DNA of 13,158 bases from Acidobacteriota bacterium. GTDB lineage: Bacteria > Acidobacteriota > Terriglobia > Terriglobales > Acidobacteriaceae. The notes beneath the pieces are model-generated. The model saw nothing but the letters and a program-made list of their open reading frames with translations. It was not told the DNA's origin and ran no database searches. Numbering within the stretch: the stretch's first letter is position 1; every line of letters begins with the position of its first letter. The stretch covers positions 1 to 13,158 of the forward strand of contig JAJZIF010000052.1 in the NCBI GenBank assembly GCA_021810735.1. Direction: 5' to 3'. A program made the translations under genes and the position numbers. Of this stretch, positions 6,687 through 13,048 are shown piece by piece.

Positions 6687-6831
6687 CGCAGTCAAGTTAG
6701 CCAGAGAACCAGCTGAGGTTCCCGCCCGCAGTACTCGAAGTAAAAACAAGAAAAGCACCTTTTTGTTTCTCCCCCGGATGCTGTTCTTTCTACAACTCTT
6801 TATGTAGTACCAGCTTGTGGAGCGACTCTCT

Positions 6832-7575
6832 ATGGCGTGGTATGCCTACTGTGTAACTGAAAAAGAAGCCTTTCCTGAATTGCTCCGCCACCGCAAGCCC
6901 ATCCCGCTGGAGTCGGTTTCGGGCATTCAGGGAAATCAGATCTTCCTCTATCCAGCCAGTGATTTAGCAGTCATCGTCAGCGAACACTCTCCCGAGGAAA
7001 AATTCCACCAGAAGGCAGCCGTAGAGCATGCCAGGGTGATTGCAGAGTGTTTCAAGGTTTCCACTGTTCTTCCTTTCCGCTTCGGCACCATTTTTGGAGA
7101 TGACGAAGCCCTCCGCCGTTCGATCCGATCCAACCACCGGCAATTTTCCTCCAATATCGAGCGCCTGCGCGGCAAGACCGAGATGCACCTGAAGGTTACG
7201 CTGGAAGACTGCGGCAAAGACTCGGACTACCGCCCATGCATGGAAAAGAACGCTGTCGGCAAGGCGTACCTTGCAAACCTGCGCGAAACCGCGGCACTGC
7301 AGCGGGAGCGCCAGACCAAGGCCCGTTCTGTTTCCGTGCAGATGCACCGCATGTTCACGCCGCTGGACGAAGAAGTAACCTGCCGGCGCATGGACACCGG
7401 CAAGATGCTGCTCGACATCGCTCACCTGATCGATACGCGCAGCGTGGAGCGCTACCAGAACAAGTACTCGAGTGCGAGCATCATCATGAAAGACTGCCAG
7501 ATGCAACTCTCGGGTCCCTGGCCGCCTTACCACTTCGTGCATCGGCTCACGCGTCACAGCTCGGCTCAGGCCTGA
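6832..7575 (+). CDS. GvpL/GvpF-family protein (gas vesicle protein family), solitary
   Basis: The 247-residue product matches the GvpL/GvpF family: an N-terminal WYAYCVTE strand (3-10), VSTVLPFRFGTIF (76-88), a Gly-Lys-x-Glu-x-x-x-Lys-Val strand at about 114-122, a GKAYLANLR helix (143-151) with a charged coiled stretch to about 165, and the hallmark GPWPPYHF near the end (228-235). In gas-vesicle producers these are minor assembly or chaperone-like proteins that bind GvpA. No gvpA, gvpN, gvpO, gvpK or other gvp gene is present in the window, so the role here is open; it need not involve gas vesicles. ATG 6832 is chosen over GTG 6817 because GGAG (6819-6822) sits 9 nt before it and family N-termini start close to the first strand. 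It is flanked by a long upstream region and a hairpin downstream, so it is probably monocistronic. Confidence 0.88.
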   Translation: MAWYAYCVTEKEAFPELLRHRKPIPLESVSGIQGNQIFLYPASDLAVIVSEHSPEEKFHQKAAVEHARVIAECFKVSTVLPFRFGTIFGDDEALRRSIRSNHRQFSSNIERLRGKTEMHLKVTLEDCGKDSDYRPCMEKNAVGKAYLANLRETAALQRERQTKARSVSVQMHRMFTPLDEEVTCRRMDTGKMLLDIAHLIDTRSVERYQNKYSSASIIMKDCQMQLSGPWPPYHFVHRLTRHSSAQA

Positions 7576-7600
7576 GTTGGGAAAGCATTTCGGGAAAGAG

Positions 7601-7632
7601 GCAGCCCGATGGACCCACAACCATCGGGCTGC
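7601..7632 (+). terminator. Perfect 12-bp hairpin after the GvpL/F-family gene
   Basis: GCAGCCCGATGG (7601-7612) pairs perfectly with CCATCGGGCTGC (7621-7632) around an 8-nt loop, 25 nt after the stop codon. The following bases are TTACTGG, so the T tract is poor. It may be a weak or factor-assisted terminator, or a 3'-end stabiliser. Its location fits a transcript end. Confidence 0.6.
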
Positions 7633-7638
7633 TTACTG

Positions 7639-7679
7639 GAAGTGAGAGGGGCACGCTTCACCGGAGTCCCCTCAACTTC
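7639..7679 (+). repeat. Second hairpin in the GvpL/F to rlmI spacer
   Basis: GAAGT (7639-7643) pairs with ACTTC (7675-7679) and GAGGGG (7646-7651) pairs with CCCCTC (7668-7673), separated by a small interior loop. That gives 11 bp just 6 nt after the first hairpin. A third small stem, CAACT/AGTTG around GGAAA, follows at about 7698-7712. No T tract is present. The series could be a structured 5' region of the methyltransferase gene. The rest of 7576-7818 holds no recognisable feature. Confidence 0.4.
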
Positions 7680-7818
7680 TGCACGGAAAGACGGCAACCA
7701 ACTGGAAAAGTTGACACGGGCGACGGGCGATTGCCTTTGACGCGGTTATCTGGGCGCCATGAGCGGCGACGCCGGTGATTTAGGTCGCATATGCGAAGAT
7801 GACGGTTGGTGTTCCGTT

Positions 7819-9132
7819 ATGTCTTCGTCCTATACCAAGGGCCGCAAGGGCGGCCACTCCGTATCGACCTCACCGTCTTCCAAACCAGCCTTTGAGTCTC
7901 CTGCAGCACCGGGTGTCGCGTCGCAGCCGGGCGTGGTGGTCAGCCGCCGTGGCGCGGATCGCCTCCACGCCGGGCATGTCTGGGTCTACCGGTCCGATAT
8001 TGCGGCGGTGAATCTCGACGAGCCGGAGGCCGGTCTGACTCCGGTTTACGATCCTCGCGGCACATTACTGGGCACGGCGCTCTTTAATCCCGCGTCAGAG
8101 ATCGTACTTCGCTGGATCGCTCCGGAGGTCATCGGCAGCGAGGCGGAATTTCTCGCACTGGTGCAGGCCAAACTGCGCGCGGCCATTGCGCGGCGGCAGG
8201 AACTGCTGGCCATGGGGCCTGAGTCAGCCTGCCGGCTGATCTTCAGCGAGGCCGATGCGCTGCCCGGTGTGATCGCCGACAAGTACGGCGAGCTGGTGAT
8301 TCTGCAGTTGGCCAGCAAGGCCCTCGACACGGCCGCCGTGCGCGCGGCCATTGTGGAGGTGCTGCTAGACGAGATTGGTCCCGCGACGATTCTGGAGCGG
8401 CCGAGTCCGCGCATTCGCGAACTGGAGCAATTGAGTGCGCCGCCCAGCGCCGTGCTGTACTCACGGCTCGATCCGCCGCTGGCCTCCACAAATTTCCGGC
8501 TCAACGGGCTGGTTTTCCGCTTCGATGCCGAAGGCGGGCAAAAGACCGGAGCCTTTCTCGACCAGCGGGAGAACTACGAAGCTGCCGCCCGCAATGCCCA
8601 TGGACGCGCGCTCGACGTCTGCACCTACCAGGGCGGCTTTGCGCTGCATCTGGCCAAAAAGTGCGAGCGCGTGACGGGTGCGGATATCTCCCGCGCCGCG
8701 CTCGAAGTGGCGGACAACAACCTGGCAGCGAACCGCGCCCTGCTGGGCGGCTGCGAGGTGGATTGGCTGGAGGCCAACGCCTTTGACCTGCTTCGAGACT
8801 GGAGCGACGCGGGCGAGCGCTTTGACACCATCGTCCTCGACCCTCCGGCCTTCGCAAAGTCAAAGCGCGCCGCCGAAAGCGCCGTGCGCGGATACAAGGA
8901 GCTGAATCTGCGCGCCTTCAAGATGCTCGAGGCCGGCGGAACGCTCATCACCTGTTCCTGCTCGCATCATGTTTCGCTGGCGGAGTTCACCGAGGTGGTG
9001 CGTTCCGCGGCTGGCGATGCGGGTCGGCGCGCGCGCCTCATCGAACGGCGCGGCGCGGCCAGCGACCATCCGGTGATCCTGAATATTCCGGAGACCGAAT
9101 ACCTGAAGTGCCTGATTCTGGAAGTCGAGTAG
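7819..9132 (+). CDS. rlmI: RlmI-type 23S rRNA (cytosine-5) methyltransferase
   Basis: A class I SAM-dependent RNA methyltransferase with a PUA domain, the architecture of RlmI, which makes m5C1962 in E. coli 23S rRNA. From ATG 7819 it has 437 residues: an unconserved Ser/Thr/Gly-rich tail (1-35), a PUA domain from VVVSRRGADRLHAGHVWVY (39-57), the family motif SEADALPGVIADKYGE (143-158), QKTGAFLDQR (241-250), SAM-binding DVCTYQGGF (266-274), DPPAF (341-345) and TCSCSHH (378-384), which supplies the candidate catalytic Cys. An in-frame ATG at 7759 would add 20 residues, but those codons (TTA, ATA, TGT) are unlike the rest of the gene, so 7819 is preferred; neither start has a good Shine-Dalgarno. 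E. coli RlmI has about 396 residues; the excess is the N-terminal tail. The exact target base is inferred from the family. Confidence 0.9.
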   Translation: MSSSYTKGRKGGHSVSTSPSSKPAFESPAAPGVASQPGVVVSRRGADRLHAGHVWVYRSDIAAVNLDEPEAGLTPVYDPRGTLLGTALFNPASEIVLRWIAPEVIGSEAEFLALVQAKLRAAIARRQELLAMGPESACRLIFSEADALPGVIADKYGELVILQLASKALDTAAVRAAIVEVLLDEIGPATILERPSPRIRELEQLSAPPSAVLYSRLDPPLASTNFRLNGLVFRFDAEGGQKTGAFLDQRENYEAAARNAHGRALDVCTYQGGFALHLAKKCERVTGADISRAALEVADNNLAANRALLGGCEVDWLEANAFDLLRDWSDAGERFDTIVLDPPAFAKSKRAAESAVRGYKELNLRAFKMLEAGGTLITCSCSHHVSLAEFTEVVRSAAGDAGRRARLIERRGAASDHPVILNIPETEYLKCLILEVE

Positions 9133-9162
9133 AAGCGAAGCAGGCGCGGCGGTATCTACTCG
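9126..9162. repeat. Inverted repeat spanning the two convergent stop codons
   Basis: CGAGTAGA (9126-9133) and TCTACTCG (9155-9162) form a perfect 8-bp inverted repeat with a 21-nt loop. Each arm contains the final Glu codon and TAG stop of one of the two convergent genes (rlmI and the SHOCT-like gene). With only 23 nt between the genes and no T-tract terminator, this may be the only structure limiting read-through, or a coincidence of two genes both ending GAG-TAG. Confidence 0.4.
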
Positions 9163-9629
9163 CAGAAGACACGCACCCTGGTCTGATTTCCGTCCTTGCC
9201 GTCCACATCCACGGTCAAATCTTCGAGGTGGTCGATCAGTTCATCGAGATTTTCCGGTTTGATCTGCGAAACATTCAGCGGAACGCCGTGTTTGCTGAAG
9301 GCTTCGTCCAGTTGCTCGTGCGCCTGCGGTGGAATCAGGCTGGCCAGCCGGACGCCGGCGCGCAGCAGTTGCAGGGGAACCCGCACGTTCACGGTGGTGG
9401 ACCCCTTCATGCCGGTCATGGATTCATCCGCCTCGACCAGCACGCGCAGGTACTTCACCTTACCCTTGGCACCCGATTTCACTGAGGTTGTGCTTTCCGC
9501 CCGGGTGGAGGCTGGTTGTGCGCCGGCTTCCGGTTCCGTCTCAAGCGCCGCAATCAGGCGTTCGGCTTCATCCGCGTTGATGGTTCCAGCAGCCAGCATG
9601 TCGAGAATCTGGCGGCGATGTTCGTTCAT
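9156..9629 (-). CDS. SHOCT-like-domain protein (YvlB/LiaX N-terminal type)
   Basis: This 157-residue soluble protein opens with a SHOCT-like helical hairpin, RRQILDMLAAGTINADEAER (5-24, running on to about 30). Next comes an A/T/S/E-rich linker (about 31-56), then a C-terminal domain: KYLRVLVE (59-66), VNVRVPLQLLRAG (80-92), a helix pair, and DVDGKDGNQTRVRVFCE (141-157). Families with this layout in Firmicutes are annotated as YvlB/LiaX-related envelope-stress proteins; the biochemical role is not established here. It has no signal peptide or membrane helix. A very good Shine-Dalgarno (AGGAGA, 6-7 nt before the ATG) sets the start. It is the third gene of a minus-strand operon after the DUF2089 gene and the small membrane protein, 89 nt after the latter. 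Confidence 0.75.
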   Translation of the reverse strand: MNEHRRQILDMLAAGTINADEAERLIAALETEPEAGAQPASTRAESTTSVKSGAKGKVKYLRVLVEADESMTGMKGSTTVNVRVPLQLLRAGVRLASLIPPQAHEQLDEAFSKHGVPLNVSQIKPENLDELIDHLEDLTVDVDGKDGNQTRVRVFCE

Positions 9630-9718
9630 GGCAATTCTCCTATAAGGTGTGGAAGCTGTGAGAAACGGCGCCCGAGTGCGGCGGGCGGGCGATGCGGCGC
9701 GTGGGATTCATAGGCCCT

Positions 9719-9979
9719 TTACAAAATCCGGACGGTGACTCGATTTCCGTCGGAAGCGACGCGGACGTCTGTTCCAGGCAGGCTGCAAAGTACGGCCCAC
9801 AGTGCGTTTGTGACGCGCCACGGATTCATGCGGCCGGCGAGCGTGACCGCCAGCAAGGCGAGAAGAATCAGAGGCAGGAGCAAAAGGAAGGGAATCCACA
9901 GCAGAAATAACGGCAACCAGAGCCGGAAGTTCTTCCCGCCGGTGGTGTGAATTCGCACCAGCGCAAGACTGGGAGTCAT
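9719..9979 (-). CDS. Small membrane protein of the DUF2089 operon
   Basis: An 86-residue protein not assigned to a named family. Residues 1-18 are polar; 19-49 form one long or two short membrane helices (LWLPLFLLWIPFLLLLPLIL at 20-39, with Pro at 23, 30 and 36). A possible amphipathic helix follows (51-66), then a C-terminal strand pair, DVRVASDGNRVTVRIL (71-86), that echoes the C-terminus of the SHOCT-like protein. Its ATG overlaps the DUF2089 stop (ATGA, 9979-9976), and GGAGG lies about 8 nt upstream inside the DUF2089 gene, so translation is coupled. The context suggests a membrane partner for the flanking proteins. It could be a sensor, an anti-regulator or an anchor, but none of these is shown. 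Confidence 0.7.
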   Translation of the reverse strand: MTPSLALVRIHTTGGKNFRLWLPLFLLWIPFLLLLPLILLALLAVTLAGRMNPWRVTNALWAVLCSLPGTDVRVASDGNRVTVRIL

Positions 9980-10362
9980 TTGAGTGCCTCCAGCGCGCGG
10001 ATCGCAGCTTCGGCGGAAATTCCCCCGCTTTGCAGCCGGTCAAGAATCTCCGCCCGCGAGGGCGAGGGATTGGTTTCGACGAAGTGCAGCTTGCCGGCGA
10101 TGCGGTTGAGCCGCGCTTTGATGGTGGGGTAGCTCACGCCAAAAACCTGCTCCATTTCCTTGATGGAGCCGTGCGAGCGCAGAAAAGCCGCAATGAACAC
10201 CTGATCTTCGAGCGAGAACTGGGCCAGTTCCGGCAGGAGAAATTCTCCCTCTACGGTGAGACGCTTTTCCGGCAGGCGGACGCGCTCCACGACCAGCGAG
10301 GAGCCTTCGGCGATGCGGAGCAGATCCTGCCAGTCAGAAGCGGTTTTGGAATTTCGATCCAT
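9976..10362 (-). CDS. DUF2089-family putative DNA-binding protein
   Basis: The 128-residue product matches the DUF2089 family core: LPELAQFSLEDQVFIAAFL (43-61), GSIKEMEQVFGVSYPTIKAR (65-84) and LNRIAGKL (85-92). This reads as a helix-turn-helix whose recognition helix would be SYPTIKARLNRI (77-88). Many DUF2089 proteins carry an N-terminal Cys-rich zinc ribbon; here the N-terminal 40 residues contain no Cys at all, so that module is missing or replaced. The C-terminus (102-128, RAEILDRLQSGGISAEAAIR) is a SHOCT-like helical hairpin resembling the start of the third gene. AGAGG lies about 8 nt before the ATG, and a good promoter is just upstream. It is the first gene of the operon and possibly its autoregulator; that is inference from a helix-turn-helix protein heading a short operon. 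Confidence 0.8.
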   Translation of the reverse strand: MDRNSKTASDWQDLLRIAEGSSLVVERVRLPEKRLTVEGEFLLPELAQFSLEDQVFIAAFLRSHGSIKEMEQVFGVSYPTIKARLNRIAGKLHFVETNPSPSRAEILDRLQSGGISAEAAIRALEALK

Positions 10363-10394
10363 CAGCGACCTCTTGATTTCTGAATCATGAGGCG

Positions 10395-10423
10395 ATGTTA
10401 GTGCAAATAATTAACTACGTAAA
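10395..10423 (-). promoter_or_regulatory. Promoter of the DUF2089 operon in an AT-rich region
   Basis: On the minus strand, TTTACG (10423-10418), a 17-nt spacer and TAACAT (10400-10395) form a plausible sigma-70 promoter, with transcription starting about 25 nt before the DUF2089 ATG. The surrounding 10405-10450 is strikingly AT-rich, with repeated AATTAA-type words, which may hold an operator. Confidence 0.55.
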
Positions 10424-10568
10424 CAATTAAAATTAAGATTATTAATTTATCTCTGTGTTTGCCCTAAAAATAGTGCAGATTTGCCCGGGGCACGGACTTT
10501 TCGCCTGCGGCCACGGTCATCGCAAGCCCGTCTGCGAGGCCAGGGATGGTGAAAATGCCGCGACCTCT

Positions 10569-10574
10569 TATACT
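10569..10574 (+). promoter_or_regulatory. -10-like hexamer directly before tyrS
   Basis: TATACT (5 of 6 to TATAAT) ends 11 nt before the tyrS ATG. A start site 6-7 nt downstream would leave a leader of only about 5 nt, and no Shine-Dalgarno is present. No clear -35 box is seen at the expected distance. The interval 10430-10568 otherwise shows nothing recognisable. Confidence 0.4.
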
Positions 10575-10585
10575 GAAATTCGCTC

Positions 10586-11926
10586 ATGAACAAATTTCTT
10601 CCTGTAGATGAGCAGCTGGATCTGCTCGAAAAAGGGGCGGCGGAGATCATCCGCCTGCCGGAGCTGCGCGAGCGGCTGGAAAAGTCGCGCCAGACGGGCG
10701 TGCCGTTGCGCGTGAAGGCCGGCTTCGACCCCACGGCGCCGGACCTGCACCTGGGCCATACCGTACTGGTGCGCAAGCTCAAGCATTTTCAGGACTTAGG
10801 CCACCAGGTCATCTTCCTCGTGGGCGACTACACAGCGCTGATCGGCGACCCGACGGGCCGTTCGGCCACGCGCAAGCCACTCACCCGCGAGCAGATCGAC
10901 CAGAACGCCAAGACCTACACCGACCAGGTCTTCCGCATTCTCGACCGCGAAAAGACCGAGGTGCGCTTCAACTCCGAGTGGCTGGGCGAGCTGAGTTTTG
11001 AGGACATCATCCGCCTCGCCGCCAAATTCACCGTTTCGCAGATGCTGGAGCGCGCCGAATTTCACGCGCGTTTTGAGAAAGAGCAGCCGATTTCGCTGCA
11101 CGAGTTTCTCTACCCGCTGGCGCAGGGCTACGACTCCGTCGCGCTGAAGGCGGATGTGGAGCTGGGCGGCACGGACCAGAAATTCAACCTGCTGGCGGGG
11201 CGTGAGCTGCAGCGCGATTTCGGCCAGCAGCCGCAGATCGTCCTGATGACGCCCATCATCGAGGGCCTCGATGGCGTCCAGAAGATGTCCAAGTCGCTCG
11301 GCAATGCCATCGGCATTCACGAGCCGCCGCAGGAGATGTACGGCAAGCTGATGTCGATCAGCGATGAGCTGATGTGGCGCTACTGGACGCTGCTGACCGA
11401 CCTCCGCCAGTCCGAGATCGACGAGATGCAGGCCGACGTGGCCAGCGGCAAGCTGCACCCCATGGAAGCCAAGAAGCGCCTCGCGCGCACCATTGTGGCC
11501 GGCTTCCACTCTGAAGAAGCGGCGCAGACTGCGGATGAGAACTGGGCGAAGCAGTTCCAGCAGAAGAGTGATGACGTGGAGGGTTTGGAAGAAGTTCACA
11601 TCAAGCGGACTGAGCTTGGATTAAAAGAACTAGCAGATTGGGACGAATTAGCACGCGAATTCCCACCTCTAGCAGAGCGTGGATCGTTTGGCGAGCCTAT
11701 TGAGGGACAGGTCGAGGGCGGAGCCGTTACAGTCATTCGATTGGATCGGCTCCTCACTCAATGCGGTTTGGCAGATTCAAACACGGATGCTGCCCGGAAG
11801 ATCAAAGCCAACAGTTTGCGAATCAATAATGAGGTTTGGGATCTGACGCATTGGGTTGTCAGGCAAGTCCCCCTGCGCCTCACCGTCCGCGTCGGCAAGC
11901 GCGCCAAGGTCGCCGTCATCGAGTAG
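10586..11926 (+). CDS. tyrS: Tyrosyl-tRNA synthetase
   Basis: TyrRS charges tRNA-Tyr with tyrosine in a two-step ATP-dependent reaction in the cytoplasm. The 446-residue product is a class I synthetase: [13 protein letters not shown] (46-58) with the HIGH-type [21 protein letters not shown] (80-96), tyrosine-pocket YPLAQGYDS (176-184), GGTDQKFN (194-201) and KMSKS (233-237). The C-terminal part contains an S4-type RNA-binding segment, [20 protein letters not shown] (386-405). The short loop and KMSKS form resemble the TyrZ-like subgroup. The length is slightly above the usual 400-430. Codons for about residues 336-424 (11591-11857) differ sharply from the rest, with TTA, CTA, CCA, CGA, GGA and ACA in place of the GC-ending codons used elsewhere. 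The gene ends at a bidirectional terminator. Confidence 0.96.
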   Translation: MNKFLPVDEQLDLLEKGAAEIIRLPELRERLEKSRQTGVPLRVKAGFDPTAPDLHLGHTVLVRKLKHFQDLGHQVIFLVGDYTALIGDPTGRSATRKPLTREQIDQNAKTYTDQVFRILDREKTEVRFNSEWLGELSFEDIIRLAAKFTVSQMLERAEFHARFEKEQPISLHEFLYPLAQGYDSVALKADVELGGTDQKFNLLAGRELQRDFGQQPQIVLMTPIIEGLDGVQKMSKSLGNAIGIHEPPQEMYGKLMSISDELMWRYWTLLTDLRQSEIDEMQADVASGKLHPMEAKKRLARTIVAGFHSEEAAQTADENWAKQFQQKSDDVEGLEEVHIKRTELGLKELADWDELAREFPPLAERGSFGEPIEGQVEGGAVTVIRLDRLLTQCGLADSNTDAARKIKANSLRINNEVWDLTHWVVRQVPLRLTVRVGKRAKVAVIE

Positions 11927-11941
11927 GCCAAACCATCCATG

Positions 11942-11978
11942 AAAAACGGGCACGCTCAGCGGTGCCCGTTTTCGTTTT
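11942..11978. terminator. Bidirectional terminator between tyrS and lpxC
   Basis: AAAACGGGCAC (11943-11953) and GTGCCCGTTTT (11962-11972) form a perfect 11-bp stem with an 8-nt loop. T-rich tails flank both sides: TTTT-CG-TTTT on the plus strand and TTTTT on the minus strand. It lies 15 nt after the tyrS stop and about 33 nt after the lpxC stop, so it can end both convergent transcripts. Confidence 0.93.
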
Positions 11979-12010
11979 GTAACAATGTGAAGTGCGATCT
12001 TCCGCGTGCC

Positions 12011-12928
12011 TTACACCGTGGCCAAGTGCTGCTGCGCCGGAGCCGCACTTGCCGCCGCTGCCTGCTTTTCACTGCGCGTCACCAGCTCCCACGCCGACCT
12101 GTCTTTGAGCAGCCGCGAAACCAGCGCCGTGTGCATGGCATGGCCGGCGCGCTCGGCCTTGACGTGGCCCAGAATCTGGTGGCCCACCAGCGCGAGGTCG
12201 CCGATCAGGTCCAGCACCTTGTGGCGCACAAACTCATCATCAAAGCGCAGCGGCCCGTTCACCACACCGCGCTGCGTGAGGATGATGGCGTTCTCCTCCG
12301 AGGCCCCGCGAATCAGGCCCATGTCGCGCAGCTTGCCCTCGTCTTCCTTGTAGCCGAAGGTGCGCGCCGGGGCAATTTCGGCGCCGTAGTTGCGCGAGGC
12401 CAGGTCCACCACAAAGCCCTGCCGCCCGATGGGGGCAGGGAAGTCGATCTGGTAGGAGACGCGATAGCCATCGCCGGGATACACGCCGATGAACTTGTCG
12501 CCGTCGCGCACTTCCACGTCCTTGAGCACGCGCAGGTACTGCCGCTTGCGGCGCTGGGCGCGCAGTCCCACGCGGCGAAAGGCCTCGATGTAGGGAAGGG
12601 CGCTGCCATCGAGAATGGGTAGTTCCAGGTTATCGAGTTCCACCACCACGTTGTCGATGCCCATGCCCACCAGCGCCGAAAGCAGGTGCTCGGTGGTGGA
12701 AATGAGCACGCTCTGGCGCATCAGGCTGGTTGCGTAGCTTACCTTGGCCACGTTGCGGCCGGTGGCGGCAATTTCAAAACCTTCCAGATCGGTGCGGCGA
12801 AAGATCACCCCGGTCCCGGCATGGGCCGGCAGAAGCTTCATCTGAACCGGAGCACCACTGTGGAGGCCGACACCCGAAAAGGCAACTGGAGTGTCAATCG
12901 TGTGTTCGTAATGTGCAGCGTCGAACAA
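12011..12928 (-). CDS. lpxC: UDP-3-O-acyl-N-acetylglucosamine deacetylase
   Basis: LpxC removes the N-acetyl group in the first committed step of lipid A synthesis; it is a cytoplasmic zinc enzyme. Motifs, numbered from the proposed TTG start (L1): HTIDTPVAFSGVGLHSG (9-25), TTEHLLSAL (78-86) with Glu80 and zinc ligand His81, ARTFGYKED (188-196), then RHKVLDLIGDL (235-245) giving zinc ligands His236 and Asp240 plus Lys237, and catalytic His263 in AGHAMH. The frame stays open back to a GTG at 13072, but the extra 48 residues show no homology-like pattern and would cross the divergent gene's start. TTG 12928 has GAGG 8 nt upstream and gives 305 residues, equal to E. coli LpxC. No ATG lies in frame near the conserved N-terminus. 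The tail past about 285 is Ala/Gln-rich. Confidence 0.95.
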   Translation of the reverse strand: MFDAAHYEHTIDTPVAFSGVGLHSGAPVQMKLLPAHAGTGVIFRRTDLEGFEIAATGRNVAKVSYATSLMRQSVLISTTEHLLSALVGMGIDNVVVELDNLELPILDGSALPYIEAFRRVGLRAQRRKRQYLRVLKDVEVRDGDKFIGVYPGDGYRVSYQIDFPAPIGRQGFVVDLASRNYGAEIAPARTFGYKEDEGKLRDMGLIRGASEENAIILTQRGVVNGPLRFDDEFVRHKVLDLIGDLALVGHQILGHVKAERAGHAMHTALVSRLLKDRSAWELVTRSEKQAAAASAAPAQQHLATV

Positions 12929-13048
12929 ACAGGAGCCCTCAATGAAGCAATAGACTATCTCTGCAAGGTAAAGTTTAGCTGTTGCATTTTTGCCACAGTT
13001 GAGGGCGGCATCGGCACAGCTCTCAGCACAGGTCGAGAAAGGATTTCC

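Noticed and set aside
7711..7751. TTGACA at 7711-7716 with TTATCT at 7746-7751 as an rlmI promoter
   Set aside because: The spacing of 29 nt is far outside the functional range, and TTATCT is a poor match to the -10 consensus.
7683..7765. Resemblance of the rlmI upstream region to a small-molecule riboswitch (cyclic-di-GMP or ZTP type)
   Set aside because: Only short fragments looked similar; the full conserved cores and stem order could not be found by eye.
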